Below are positions 1 through 13,013 of a stretch of DNA of 64,000 bases, piece after piece (positions within the stretch are counted from its first letter, which is position 1; the number at the start of each line of letters is the position of its first letter). The translations under genes were made by a program, and so were the position numbers. The stretch is from Corticium candelabrum (lineage: Eukaryota > Porifera > Homoscleromorpha > Homosclerophorida > Plakinidae): assembly GCF_963422355.1 (NCBI RefSeq), contig NC_085094.1:4002891-4066890 (forward strand), given 5' to 3'. Below the pieces are notes generated by a model. That model did not search any database, was not told the origin of the DNA, and saw only the letters and a program-made list of their open reading frames with translations.

Positions 1-57
1 GTACTTCATTTTATCAAAGGCCCTCTATGGAAGGTATTGGCATTCGCGAGTAATACC

Positions 58-590
58 GTATTCGCCCGTAATAATGCTCATACCGAAATAACGCCCATGC
101 CCGTATATATGCCCATGTGCAACATGTCAGAACTTTCAGCCCGAAAAACACCCATGCCCAAGTATTAGCCCAAGATTTACATGCGCAGACAAAACAAAAA
201 TGGGTCCGCAGAACATTCATCTTCGTCTGTGTGCGTTTGATGAGCTGGTGTCAATGTTGAGTGAAAGTGCTCACTGCTAGACTCATGTCTTTGTTGCAAT
301 TACCGGCCCTGGTGCTCTTGACGGTCGTCAGGCCGACCACGTGTGTATAGTGTTTAGTTTCTGCGTGTATGTTGATGCTGTATGGATACCAGTAGCTTTG
401 ATCTTGCAAATAGATAATTGCAAGCATTTGTGATATTTCTGTCTTCAAGTATTTAGATGATGACTGGCCAAATGACAGCATTTGTGACCATGTATATGCA
501 TAGGACCAAAACAACTCCCATGCCCTAGTGTATGCCCAGGAAATAAGTCTTTCTTTTCTATACGGCCAGGGCATTATTACAGGCGAATAC
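58..590. mobile_element. TIR element (MITE-like), copy 1
   Basis: The ends are inverted repeats: one end reads gtattcgcccgtaataatg and the other is its near reverse complement, ending in ggcgaatac. The same element occurs at 43,630-44,248 (the other arm) and at 54,421-54,969 in an intron of RANBP3. It carries reading frames conserved between copies but no recognisable transposase, so it is best seen as non-autonomous. The first copies are allelic or duplicated with the arms; the third shows it is a dispersed family. Confidence 0.75.
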
Positions 591-2070
591 GTTAGAATGA
601 CTATTTTGAAAGGCCTACCTCTGTTTCCTCCTGTCTTGTGGTGTCCAAATGAGTTTTTGAGGTTGACTGTGTATTGTCCTTTGGGCATGTTCAGCATACA
701 TGTACTTCACTCGTCTTTTGGTAATTGTCTGATTTAATGATGTTGCCCTGTTCATTTGTACACTTTTTCATTTGTCACATGATCTCTGGGTGTTATCTTC
801 AGAATCTGTTTTATGCCTATGTATATTGGGTGGTGGCTAAGATTAATATGCTCCTTGGAGCTCGCACTTTCCTGTGGCTTTGACCAGAGCTTACCATACT
901 TTGAGGGGTGTTTCTCTTTCTTCACGTCTAGTTGAAGTATTTAATATGGTTCTTGCTGTTTGTGTAGCAGTTGTAAGGATTTTATGGAGTTATGTTGCTT
1001 GCCCAACAGTGAACACCCAACTGTTCTCATTTCTCAGTTGAGCTTGGAACTATCCATGGCAGAGTTTTGTATGTGCATGCTTAGGTTTGATAAAAGATGA
1101 AATTTGAATATGTTAATATGACTGCTGCAGTGTATTATATTGTGTGGGCAATGTTTTACTTATGGACACTCTTTGGCAAAGAAGCTGACAACTTGGAACA
1201 TGCAACTGGTGATGAATCAACGTGTAAGTGACCAGTAAGGTGATTCACAGACACTGTCAGCCTATTATCGTGTTTGATGACAGATTATATAATTGAAAAG
1301 GAGCCAATTATCAACAAGTTCATCTCAGTTCCAAAGGACAAAAGTAACCCTGGAAAATTTCAAAAAGTTTTAACCTTATTACAACACTGTTATAGGCAGC
1401 TTAAATTGTGCTTCATTCAGTGCAGGAATTGTGGAAGGAGTTTTGAATGCCACAGACTTTGTATGAATTTTCTTTGTTACCTTTGCATTAGGTTGATGTT
1501 ATTTATCTTTCAGCCAGCGAAAGTAACTGCTCACTGGCACAAAGGCACAACTCTCATGATCAAATTTAAAGACTCAGTACTTTCCAGAGAACGTACCCTT
1601 GATGGTCGGTAATTGTAGTCGAACCTAGTGACAAGCCGAGTGGGTAGTGAGTGGATCAGGTGAAATTGTTTGGAAGTAGGCAAATGTTGGTATCAAAGAC
1701 GATACAACTAGATGCAGCTGTTGTAGTTGCTAATGTTTCTTATTTATTACAGGAAGCTTAGATTTTGTCTTGAACCACTGTCGGTGTTTCTGCTGCAAAA
1801 TTTCATAACAGTTAGGTTAGGTAGATCTAGCAGAGCTGTGAATATGAATATATTTGGTATCAATGAGACTTTATTAGTCATTGTGACCCTTCTAAAGTCA
1901 GCTTGAAATAGTTTCTGCTACCTTCAAGCGATTTGTCGGATTTATTTTATGCCGTTTGCATTCTTAAGGTATGCGCAGGCTACTAAACATAACTCTACCA
2001 ATACATGATATCAACAGATAATGGTTGGCCACACAGTCACAGTCAGAAGAAGTGTACTATTAATTAAAGT
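591..2070. other. Intergenic DNA of the left arm, 3' of gene A
   Basis: This stretch is mirrored at 42,170-43,629. An open frame at 1,274-1,612 (+) is largely preserved in both arms (right-arm counterpart near 42,600-42,941). Upstream, around 1,150-1,210, a short frame reading TLFGKEADNLEHATGDEST ends near a possible splice donor and faintly recalls an RPA-type OB-fold. I cannot assign a function; it may be a degraded gene copied along with the arm. Confidence 0.3.
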
Positions 2071-3763
2071 TGTTTATTAATTGTATATCTAACTGGTTAT
2101 GACGTTGCTTTACGTGTCAGTTACGTAAAATCATGTGCTTACTTTTCTCCTCCTTATCTCCGCCTCCGTTTAGTACCCGTCTCTACGTAGGCCGTCTCCC
2201 CAAAATAAAGCCTCGCTTTCGCTCGACAAACTATAGTTGAAAAGAATCGCTAATAAATTTCCTTTCGAATGAGCCTACTTTCAGCTGTCTGCGTTGTAGC
2301 AATCTCCAGATATCGCATTTTCTAAGATGCCACACCCTGTGACGCGTTTGGCCTATTTCTGGCCACGTGACTTTGACGTCGGGCTCTAGCTTCCTGGTCT
2401 TTGTTAACCAATCAAAATAATTTTAGCCGTTAGATACACCCTCTGGGCGTGTCCTTGCAGACGGGCAATATTTTAGCTGCGCATGCGGCTTCGTAACGAT
2501 TTTTGCCGACACGTTGATCTGGCTGTCTGACTGCTTTACCGTGACTTGGGGGATTTCGCCAAGACTTTTGAGTCAGAAACAACGCCTGTTGATGTCTTTG
2601 ATATGTTATTTGCTTTTGACTTGTCATCTGACGACGATGCGACGGAGAACAAGGAAGAAATTCCCGTTGAAGACAGCGATGTCGCCACGCTGTAAGTAGA
2701 GCATTTGGATGTCTAATCGCTTTGTTTCTTCGCGAGATCTTGTTTTTATGCGTTTCGGTAAGTGTTTGACAAGTTCGGGCTCTTGCCGTTGGGTAGAATA
2801 TGAGTTATGCCCATAGTAACCTGTTGCTTTGGATATATACCCGTATGTTGTCGTTACAGAACGTGGTATTTTACTATCATGCAAACAGTTTTCTAATGTT
2901 TTATATATTTGTTAGCTCTCTATACGGCGATGCGACGCACCACGAAGATCTTCCCGTTGGTGAAGACAGCAATGACTCAATTAGAGTAGCGTTGACTGGA
3001 TGTCGAAATCACGTATCGAAACAATTATCAATAGTTACAAAAATTATATCATTCGAAAGCGCAGTTAATACGCTTATCAAAGATGTGTGAATTGTAATTT
3101 TTACTTCTATAATGTGGCTGCAATTGCAAATAATAGGTAAGCGACTACTGCCTTGCGCGCGCTAGATAACTAGATTACTATCTAGACTAGAATTATGACA
3201 GGTCCCCTAGGAAGACCAGCCGAGGCTGATAGGGCTATCTGTATAAACATATCTTATCTATCTATCTCTTTGGCCATTGTCTCTGGTTGCCATGGACAAG
3301 CATGGCAAATACTGCTCTGTGATTGGCCCGAACTGTGCAACAGCGTTGGATGGCGGTCAAAGGATCAAATCTGCTTGAAAGAAACACAAAGTTTTTAACA
3401 TTGCTTTCAGTTTCTTTAATCAACAAAAAAATAGAGTTCGGGTAATTCTAAAGCGCTTTCTAAAGTTTCACAGCCATACATAACGTACAAAAAGAGACAT
3501 CCGTGGAGAAGAAGAAAAATCAGAACAAAATTGGCGCATGCGCCTCCGAGGCTAGCAACTGTTTTCTAGGTTGTTAGATGATTATTGACCAAAACAAAAA
3601 TAGGATATAGTACACAACGTGCAAACATTTTATTTCGTTAATTTTGAGAAATTTTAGTCTACATTTACTATGTTTTCTAAGCGTGCAAAAAGATGACCAC
3701 GCCCCCACAACACTCCAAAACCTAAGCAATCCATAAGATGAGGGTACTAAGGTACCCTGATAA
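2071..3763. other. Left-arm-specific insertion, about 1.7 kb, downstream of gene A
   Basis: Homology between the arms breaks near 2,070 and resumes near 3,805, inside the last exon of gene A. The inserted DNA holds a promoter-like CpG-containing stretch at about 2,330-2,490, with a CACGTG box, a TGACGTC site and CCAAT. It is followed on the plus strand by an acidic open frame ending at a consensus splice donor (gtaagt) near 2,691. A second, related acidic segment lies at about 2,920-2,990; both share a GDAT/DDAT...LPV or IPV...EDS pattern. No complete gene is recognised. It may be a gene fragment or a mobile element cargo. Confidence 0.45.
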
Positions 3764-6700
3764 TTAGCAGCAGTGGCATGTAGGTGGGACATCTAGGCAT
3801 GAAACTGGTGAAGCCTTATTAAGTTTTTCATATGTCTCATTTGCAGTGGGTCGCTCTTCTGGTAGTAAATCCCAACATTTGATTGCCAATTGTTGCCATT
3901 GAGTGTTTTGAATTCCTTCCTTCACTTCAATAAATCCGGGAGCACGCTGCAAATTCTGAGGAACTGTGTCATAGACAGTTTCATCTTGTTGATATTCTTG
4001 AGGGATTCTCAATTTGTTCCAGATTTTCCACATTATAAGACCAATGCTGTACATATCAGCAGGGAGAGAATACGGTTTATTATGTCTCACCTCTGGGGCA
4101 AGGTAGACTGTCATTCCTTGGATCTTAGACTCCATGACTTCTTTGACACGACTCGCTATTGCCATGTTTCCAATTTTCACAGTTTTCTCTGAAGTAAACT
4201 AGGGACATGCAGAAAATGCTCAATGCTATTTGATTGAGTAGATGTATTTCTTACCATAATGGATTCAGGTTTCAAATTTCTGTGGACAATTCCGTGATCG
4301 TGGAGATACTTAACTCCATTGACTATCTCCACAATAATTCGCTGAGCAACTGGGTATCCATCTCTTGTGTATCCTGCCTTGTAATCTGCACTGTCAATCG
4401 TGCTTGCCAATGTGCCACCGTCACACCATTCAAACAACAGGCCAAGCTGTAGAGGTTTTTCAGAAATTGCCACTGATCCCAAGAAATTGACCAAGTTCAT
4501 ATGTTTTAGCCTTCTGAAAAGACAAGCAACAGTTAAGGATTGGTAACTTATTGGTAGTACAATTAAGTCATTAGCTTAGTACATCTTAGATTACTGTATC
4601 TGTTTCTTCTAATAAGGCATTTGCATGGTTTCCTTGCAGTACAGTAATTCAAGAAACTGTTTGATCAGCTGCACATGAAAAAAACTGTCATCAAGAAAAG
4701 GTCTACTAAAGTTGTTTACATTTACTTGTTTGAAGCAGAGGTGTCACATCCAAGAGTACAATAAGCAAAGGGGTGGACAGCTGAATTGGTATTGTCTAAC
4801 TCTTGTGGACATAGTACTCATCTTGCTGCAGAATGTAATCATAAGTGTAGTATGATGCAATGACTTTACGTATGTACATTAAAATGTCTATAAACAATCT
4901 TGATAAACAAGACAGCAGTAGCACACTGAGAGCTATACAGATATTCTGGTTTCATTGACAAGTCATGAGGTTACTTATTATTCTAGATGTTTTAGAATTT
5001 AGGATGTTAGAGCACAGCTGACTAACAACCTGTTAGCAACGTAGCCATAGTCCAAGATTTGGGGGGCACACTAGAAAATTTTCAAATCTGTATTTCTACT
5101 TCTATTCTAACCGTCTACTATTTCACTTTTAATATAATTCTTCTGTTTTTGTCTGCTGCGGCAACTGCTTCCAGGTCTATCCTACTCAAACTATCTCTTC
5201 TTAGATTGGCCAGAAGCACTAGACTATTTTATCTTATTTGTCCCTGATCATGAGGTAGTCTTCGGTCTCTTCAAGTGAAAACGAACGTACGTTGACATGA
5301 TGTGGTCTAGATACACCCATAGTGTCAATACAATTTGTAGGACATTGAGCATGCAGGTCTAAAGCCTCCTTGACTGGCAAGAGATGATTTATTACATCAG
5401 ACAGAGAGATTAGATATCCTGCTACTGAGTACGCCTGAAATGACACCATTTCATGATTAATTAAGATCATAATGCTTAACCATGCAAGGGCTCCATATAA
5501 CTTTGGCGTAACTAATTAAGAATAAGGGAGGCCGATCTTGGGTCACATGCACTAGCTGCTGTTATATCAAAGACTGACTTTCGACTGAAAAACATTGTTT
5601 CAGTTCTCTTATTACCTGATCCAGTGTTTTGTTGTAAATAGAAATGTGATAATGGTTATTGATGTCTCTAAAATGTTCTTCATTACTTTGTTCTCCTACT
5701 GTTGCCATTACAACAAACTCATCCAATGGGTAGGTTGTTGCAATCTGCAACATGGTCTGAGGACTTCAAAGAAAGACTGTTGTCTTTTGCCGTAGATACA
5801 ATAATGATTCAGTCCAAAGCTCAGAGTGTCTCTGGTGGTATCAACCAAATCTACAGTATCAGCCAAGTCTAGATATTTTGCTGGAAGTACTTTGAATAAG
5901 TAATGATAAGTTATAAGCTTTTTGTCAGGAGCAAAACCTCCTCGAAGACAGCCATGGAAAAAAATTAAAGGGACTGAATTTGCATTAGGTAATTGCCAAA
6001 GCCATGAGGTTGCATCAAGAACGCATGCTAAATTTGACGGCACGTGACAATAGGGTTATTTAATTTAGGCATGGAAAATAGAAGCGATTCAATATTATCC
6101 TCATCATCATCATTAGTATTATTGTCATGGGCATTAACAATCATTGACACCAGGTATGGGGCTAAATCTACAATTTTGAAAATATTGGTGCAAACTGCTA
6201 AGATCAAAATCCAATTAAACGACAGCCAAATTTTGGAGGCACGTGCCCCCAGCAGGCCCCCTATAGCTACACCGCTGAACCTGCATAAAACAAGTTTCGT
6301 ATCCATCCATATGAATAGTAGGGAACATGCAGCAATCTTAATTTACTATTGTACTCTGCCAGGTGCAATGCCATTGACCATTACCAAATTCTAGTATGGA
6401 AACTTGTATGCTCATGTAGATGTTGATATAATGAACTAATGAAATTGATAGACAACTGAATTTGGATTTATGCCATTACATAACTCTTACTTGCAACTGA
6501 GAAGTTCATTCATGAATTGCTCGGAGTTGTCTTCTGTTACTGGAACTTTCATGATCTTTAGGGCAACTTGATCTTGGATTGTTTCGGCTGACACTTTGTA
6601 GACAATACTGAAGTAGCCAGTTGCTACTTCACATTTTGGTTCTGGCCAGATGATATCTGTTGCTTGATATTCATGAATTTTCAGCTCCAATTGTAACATT

Positions 6701-9524
6701 GACATTATGCCCTTTAGCTTTTGGCATGTGCGCAACAGATCTTTGTAGTGGTCCTTTGTTAAAGTCTGGGTTTTGGTAGATTCTAGTTGTAGCCTAAGTT
6801 CATTAATTTGACGTGGCAGCTCTTTGCGAGTGATTCCTATTGGAGGGCTAAGTGAGTCAAGGAGTTCATTGACTACGTCTTTCAACAGTTTGTCATCATT
6901 TTCTCTAGCCATTTTGAGCAACTCTTCATACATGCTTTGCACTTGTTGGTCTAATGAACTGATCTGTTTGTTAGTCTTTACAGGAAATGTCATTGTATTT
7001 GAGGTATGGACAGCAACTACAGCTGATTCCTGCGCATGGGAATCACCCTTGCGACTAATATCCAGGTCTGACAGTAAAGTCAGAGCACCAGAAAAGTTGT
7101 CAGCTCCAGTAATATGAGCTCTGGCAATATTGAGCTTTACAACTGATTGCTTGACATTAACCAGGAGCTTCTCGGTTTCTGCCCAAGAGCACATCTCACA
7201 GAATGCTTTGTTCTCTGCTATTGCATGCAGGAATTGATACTTTACTGTATCTTGTAGGTAGTCAAGTCGTACTGACGCATGTCTTTGATCTCTTGATGGT
7301 TCATGAGACTTGAACTTAGCAATGAATTTCGTTTTTTCTGGTTCTGATGACAGTTCTACAGCAAGTTCTTTCACCAGATGTTCAACCTTTTCTTGTATCC
7401 TTTCAATGCTTAAATGTTCTCGAACAAATTTCTCAAGAGATTGTAACCGTTCTGTGTCATTTTGAGTCTTTGTATTTCTTTCAGTGGAATCCATGTGCAG
7501 GTTTCGTAGTGCATTTTTCAATGAAGCTTCTACATCAGATAGCAACTCATAGGGACCACTATAAAAGAAAAATGACAAACTAGAGAGCACTAGAAGAGAT
7601 GAGACTTACCTTAGCTTCATTTTGATCATGTTGTCGAGTGCTTTTGGTATCATACATTCGATAGAGCTGCACAATATTTTTAAGTCACCTGTTGTCTCGC
7701 CGACATGTCGACGTGTAGCTGCAAATTTTGAATTCATTTGTAGTAGCTGATTTTGCTTAAAACCTTTCCATCGCTTCTGTAAACCTTTTGCAAGGAGTTT
7801 TAAGTAGTTGTTTTGTTCAGATTGTTTTGGTAGCTCATTTTTCAGCTTATCCCATTTGTTAGCAACAAACAAAGCTGATCCAGAGATAGGAGATTCTTTG
7901 CTACTTGTAAGTAGAGCTAACAACAGACCTCCAGCCTAAAAACAATGAAATGAAGAAATGAAGAGCTATTTTGTTTGTTTATGCATTCAATTTCTAAGTA
8001 CATCCTGTGTACACATATGTACATTCTTACTTAATTACGTAATACAATTTAAAGAGTTGACTATATAATACAACTCTTGACAAAGACTGTCAAACGACCA
8101 TGAAAAAATTGCAATACAGTGATGATATTTTAACACGTAAAGTGCACCAGTAGACATATCAGTACATATGAAGTACATAACTTCCAGAGAGTCATAAAAT
8201 CTTAGACTGTCCATAATTTCTACTATTCCACCGACCATGACCTTGTCGACTGCTAGTTTTAGTACCCTGCTGTTGGTAAGTCTTATTACTCCTGTGTAGT
8301 TTCTTCTGCAATTGTTGCAGAATTTGAAATCATTTTTGTTGTCATTGCATATTTGGAGGTCTTGATGTTACATATGGATTCTCTGTGCCACATGTCTGAC
8401 AGAGTGGCAAGTATTGTGTCATATTGGGAGAGGAGCCCCGCCTCTCCAAGGGTTGTGTAATTACTGAACACCAGCTGTGCATGTAATTCAGCTCCAGTCA
8501 ATTTATAATTAGTTGGTTGAGTTCTATTGCATGTGATGTTTGTTTGAGGTATTCATATATACGTTTGAATATCTTGTACTTATACGGACGGCCTCAGCAT
8601 TTCTCTGCTTAGCTTGGTGTACGAATCAACGTTCTTTCAAAGCAATTCATGACACTCCTCTAAGGAGCTTCTGCTTCTTTTCTGCTTTTCACTTTGATTT
8701 GTAATGTCTTCTTCTTTGACCAAAACTTAATTCCTTACTTATTATCAGTCCTCTGTATTGATTCTTTGACATTAGTCACACTAGCATAGGATGACGTTGC
8801 ATGAAAGCAAGAGCCACATTGTGAATGCCAATGGTATATGTGGACTTCCTTTGGAATAGTTTGCTTTTTCTAAGCTCATACTGCTTGGCAGTACAGCAGT
8901 GGCACAATTAACACATCTCACTAAGTACTTCTGTCCTCACTTCCCTATCTAACACTGGTGGTTAATGAGAAAGTGAGTGAATCAAAGTCAGCTTTTTGAA
9001 GAAGGCAGCAAGGTCAACAAAAAACTTAATGGGGTGGTACAAATATAGAGTGTAGGATGGATTGTTGAATTGGTCTTTGTGTGTGTCATATAGTTTTACG
9101 TGTACGGTGTTTGTGCTTGTGTATGAGCCCCGAGTGGGAACTGCACTAGGTGCGACAACAATAAATTCATTATTTATTCATTCATTAAGTGCATAGACAA
9201 AGATGGCAATTAACTATTTTTGTAGATAAAATCGGCAAGAAGAACAGTAGAGTTCCAGATATTCTGGTGATGCTGCTTTCTGTGGCATTACGACGCAGCT
9301 AGTATACTGGTATCATTAGCAAAAGAACAACGGCTCACTCAGACAAAGACACTTCGCTAGATGCTTGCTCAAACTTTTTGTTTTGCAGTAGATACATTTC
9401 TTCATATTCAGCCTTGCCATGTTAAAAGGACAAGTTGAGATATACAACTTGTATCTAGCTTGCAATAACTCTAGTATATGAGAACGTATCTATACTGACA
9501 GACAGAGATAGACAGACAGGCAGG

Positions 9525-9562
<38 letters not shown>

Positions 9563-12224
9563 TGCAAATAGTTAGACATCTAGCTATGACAGGTGACAAA
9601 AAGAGGGAAGTAAAACGTAATCTCCACTCTTACTACATATTTTAGGTTGGTGGGTCATATAATCAACTTGTGTTGTTGTTAATTAAGATGAATCACTTTC
9701 TGGAACAAACTATATAGCTCAAGAATGTACCTGTGCAGCTTTTTCAGCTGGTGAGCAGGAATTTAGCACATAGACAACACCACATGCTAAGTCTTTCTGG
9801 CATTTCTCAGTCATCTGACGAGCAAGTCCAGCTTGTTCAATCTCAGTCACACCAGGACTGTCAACTGTTGTAAATTCCTACAAGAAAATGTATGGTTACA
9901 ACGAAAATGGAAGACATGTTATTTCAGTATGGCAGAACCATACTTGTAAGGTGTCAATAGGCCACAGCACTTCTATTTTAGAACAAACTGTTGATGTCTC
10001 TTCGACGCAGTCATGAGTTCCAGTAGTTACTTGTTCCTTAAATTCTTTCCACTCATCTTGTGATGTAAGGTCATATTCCTTTTCCCCCTGTGAGGTGTAC
10101 ACTATCCCTTGTTGTTTTTCTGAGAACTTGATTTCACAGAGAGTAGAAGTTGCTGCATTATATTCTGTTGGAAGCGACAATTTCAACAGTGCATTGATAA
10201 GAGTGGTCTTGCCTGAGGATGTGCTTCCTATTACAAAAATTCTGTTACATGTTGTATGTACATTTTTAGAACTGTTGTGTCTGTTGAGTGGTGTTGCTTA
10301 TGCATCTAATTAAATACCAACTATTACAAGCTTATCAGCTCTAAGAGCATGCAGGTAGTTACTGATTGACAGTTGTGAAATGTCAATATTCTCTTTCTGT
10401 TTGCATTCATGCTTACTGTAGCCCAACTAAAATTTTAGTGAGTAACTTTCTTTATGCAAGGTAAGCAAAACTATATAGACCACTCATAATTTGCTACTCA
10501 GTCAATAGTAGCTGTCTAATTCATTGATTACTTGTCTGCCTGTTTGTCTATCAGTTTTGATATTATTGTTTCATGTGCTTCAGATGTATGCTGATGTGAT
10601 AAATGCAATTTTGTCCACTTGTGTGCAGTACCTACTCACACATGTTTTTCTCTCGGTTAATGTTGCACAGATTTGTGACACAACTAAAAATTGATTTACT
10701 GAAGGTGCCAATCGAGATGCATCAAAATGGCAATGCAATATAGAGAAATTCTTCTACAGAGAGTGACCTCAAGTTTTAGATAAATAGGCAACTAGGCAAA
10801 TTTAGGCAAATAGGCAATAGATAAAACATGAAGATGGCCAGACAAGCAAACATGTACATCTGCTGGCATTGTATTACACAAGGACTTGAGACAAAACTTT
10901 GTTTGTTAATATCTCACAAAGAAGGCAGATAGATGCTTTGCATCTCTTGCCAGTGCTTCACAAGTTGTAAACTGATGAAGATCCTACACAGTAATTATAC
11001 TGACATTGCATGCAACATTTCTTGTATGCGATTGAACATGAAGGCTAATGATTTATTCTTTCAACATACTGTCAAAGTGTTAGATGATGTCAAAGGTTGA
11101 ATGAAATATCATATAAAGGCATTTGCCTCTGCCACTGACTGTGAAACTGGTTACATGTATGTCAATGTTTTTTAGTGTATTTCTGGATGTATTTCTGGAT
11201 GAGGTGGCAACCTTGTTTGGCATGCATTAACTGATATCACTGACCTGCTACCAGGAGCATTGGCCGTTGATTGGGTGGTATCTTTGATTTCTCAAAATCG
11301 TTTGCCGTCATCCACGATGCGTCAGAGATGGCCAGGTGATTTTTTTCAATACCACGGCTAACAAATTCGCAAACTTCATGAATCACCTTCTCCAGTCTTA
11401 GTCTTTTTCCTTCAAAATCTTGAATTGCTTCTGTTGTATTGATCAAGCACTGTTGTCAAACAAGTACCCATATATTATCGTACTTTTATTAATCGCCCTC
11501 TTCAAATAAACGCCGTCCTTGTCTCTAACATGACACTTGCAAAGAAGCATTAAAAATAAACGCAGCTATCAAATAGACGTTGCACTTTTCTTAACCTATA
11601 GGGATGAAACTGTCCAGACAGTCTTGGCCATACTTGATCACTATCGTTACTCTTTTGTGATCCTTACGTGAACTGCTAAAAGAATAATTTTAGTTAATCT
11701 TCTTGAAGACTTTTTCTGGATAACCTTAGAATGTGCTAGATGTATAATAATAAATAAAAACCGCCCTTGAATGGATGCTAAGCTCATTTAAACTAGAAGC
11801 TGAATCTGGGCATGCTAACACAATATATGCCTCTGGCGTTTGTTTGAAGAAATACTGTACTTCAAGTGGTATGTGGATAACAGAAATTTGCTTTCATGCA
11901 TTGTTTGTTTATTTTGTATGATTTTATAGTTTGTACCTGTTTACTTCCTTTAGGAGTGATTTCACTAGTAGGTTGAATGTTGTCACGTATGTGTTGTTCG
12001 ATCAAATGTAGCAGTCCCTCTTTGTGGTTAAATCCTTTTAATTCTGCTTTGGAAATCCCAAGATTAATAGCACATGTTATCAAATGTCCTATACCCATTT
12101 CCTGCCGTTCTTCTGCTGTAGGGACTACTTTGGCTTGTTTTGCTGCAGAGACATCTGTTTGTTGCAATGGCACTGTTGCAGCGTTGTCTGCTTGTTGCAG
12201 TGGTGTTGGGTCTGCCATTTTCAT
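3764..12224 (-). CDS. Gene A: dynamin-like GTPase fused to a C-terminal pseudokinase (DSTYK-like architecture)
   Basis: Eight exons join in frame: 12224-11937, 11449-11245, 10227-9944, 9877-9731, 7935-7610, 7558-6491, 4513-4255 and 4186-3764. They total 3,000 nt and 999 residues. The first about 96 residues hold a short TPLQQ-rich leader and a helical, SAP-like segment. Near residue 165 is the P-loop GSTSSGKTT, then VDSPG (G3, near 265) and NKWDKL (G4, near 335): a dynamin-type GTPase. A long helical region follows. The kinase fold begins near 735 with GYFSIVYKV and VALKIMK. The catalytic loop reads HRNLKPES and the DFG position GNMA, so phosphotransfer is unlikely. The last exon requires the second AG of an AGAG acceptor; the first AG would give an immediate stop. 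The C-terminus differs from A' because of the adjacent insertion. Function is inferred from domains only. Confidence 0.85.
4514..6490 (-). pseudogene. Degraded transposase-like remnant inside intron 6 of gene A
   Basis: Several overlapping open frames on the minus strand between about 5,230 and 6,040 read like broken coding sequence, for example segments with EEHFRDINNHYHISIYNKTL followed by DQVIRELKQCFS. That pattern is reminiscent of the region before the C-terminal domain of hAT/ZMYM-type transposases. The same remnant, with different damage, is at about 39,850-40,680 in the other arm, so it predates the duplication. Family assignment is tentative. Confidence 0.35.
9485..9560. repeat. GACA tetranucleotide microsatellite
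   Basis: A run of gaca units with variants (caggta, gata) lies in intron 4 of gene A. Its mirror copy is at about 36,361-36,430 in intron 4 of A'. Unit number differs slightly between arms. Confidence 0.9.
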
Positions 12225-13013
12225 TCAACACACTACACAATATGCGAAGTTCAACAAAGAGGATCAAGATTGAGGAGTCTAGAGAGTACAAAGATGGTGG
12301 TGTGGTCTGATTGTAATGATAATGCATGTGCTTTAGGCTGTGGTCACACTAATTAGCTAATTAACCTATCAATTACATAAGTATGCATTCTCGTACCTAC
12401 ATGTATGCTGCATAGATATCACTAATCACTACAATAGGTGTGTTCACACTGCTAATGAATCTGTTTTCTTACTTGGGAATGTTTTAAACTTTGGTATGCT
12501 GACACTCCAGGCCCCCATCTTCAAGGTCTACGACTAGGAATATAGTCTAGGCTACATGGCGCACGTATCCGAGTAGCGTTTTCTATCGAATCAGTTTCAG
12601 GGAGCTTCAAACATGTTCACAGCTAGCTAGCTTCTATTGCATGGTTTCTAAGTATGACCGACCCCAATTTACAACACTCATTGTACAAATCAGATTCTAG
12701 ACAAGTGTACGCGTAAATTTGTAGATGACGATCACGTTATACCGCAGAGTACACATACCTGTGCGCTAGCCAGGCGTTGCCGTGTTATACGGGAACCGGG
12801 CACGACGGCGCGAGAGGGTCCGGTACGAAGCTACCTGTGCGCCGCACCCGGAGACCGCCGAATCAGGCTGTATCGTAAGTGTTAACTAGCCCGCGTTGTA
12901 GTCTACGCCATGATACACTCAGATGGCTGTCCGAGATCAGCGCGTTTGGTAATGTTTCCATTGCAAAAACACATTGTTTTGGACTTACCAAAATTGTGTG
13001 ACCGAAGTTGACC
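12225..13013. promoter_or_regulatory. Upstream region of gene A, with a GC-rich left-only block
   Basis: This is the 5' flank of gene A and is mirrored upstream of A' (32,770-33,458). At about 12,758-12,860 the left copy has about 100 bp of CpG-rich DNA flanked by two copies of acctgtgcgc; the right copy keeps neither the block nor the second repeat. That is what deletion between direct repeats, or a duplication or insertion, would leave. The region probably contains the promoter of gene A, but I see no clear TATA box. Confidence 0.45.

Noticed and set aside
1150-1612. Possible RPA1-like OB-fold gene fragment
   Set aside because: Only one short resembling peptide (LFGKEADNLEH); no further RPA motifs, so left as unassigned DNA.
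3195-3520. Possible THAP zinc finger (KYCSVIG near 3,311)
   Set aside because: Cysteine spacing is wrong, a stop follows soon and the later THAP motifs are absent; too weak to call.
9485-9560. Regularly spaced GACA units as a possible CRISPR-like or regulatory array
   Set aside because: A simple tetranucleotide microsatellite; no spacers and a eukaryotic context.
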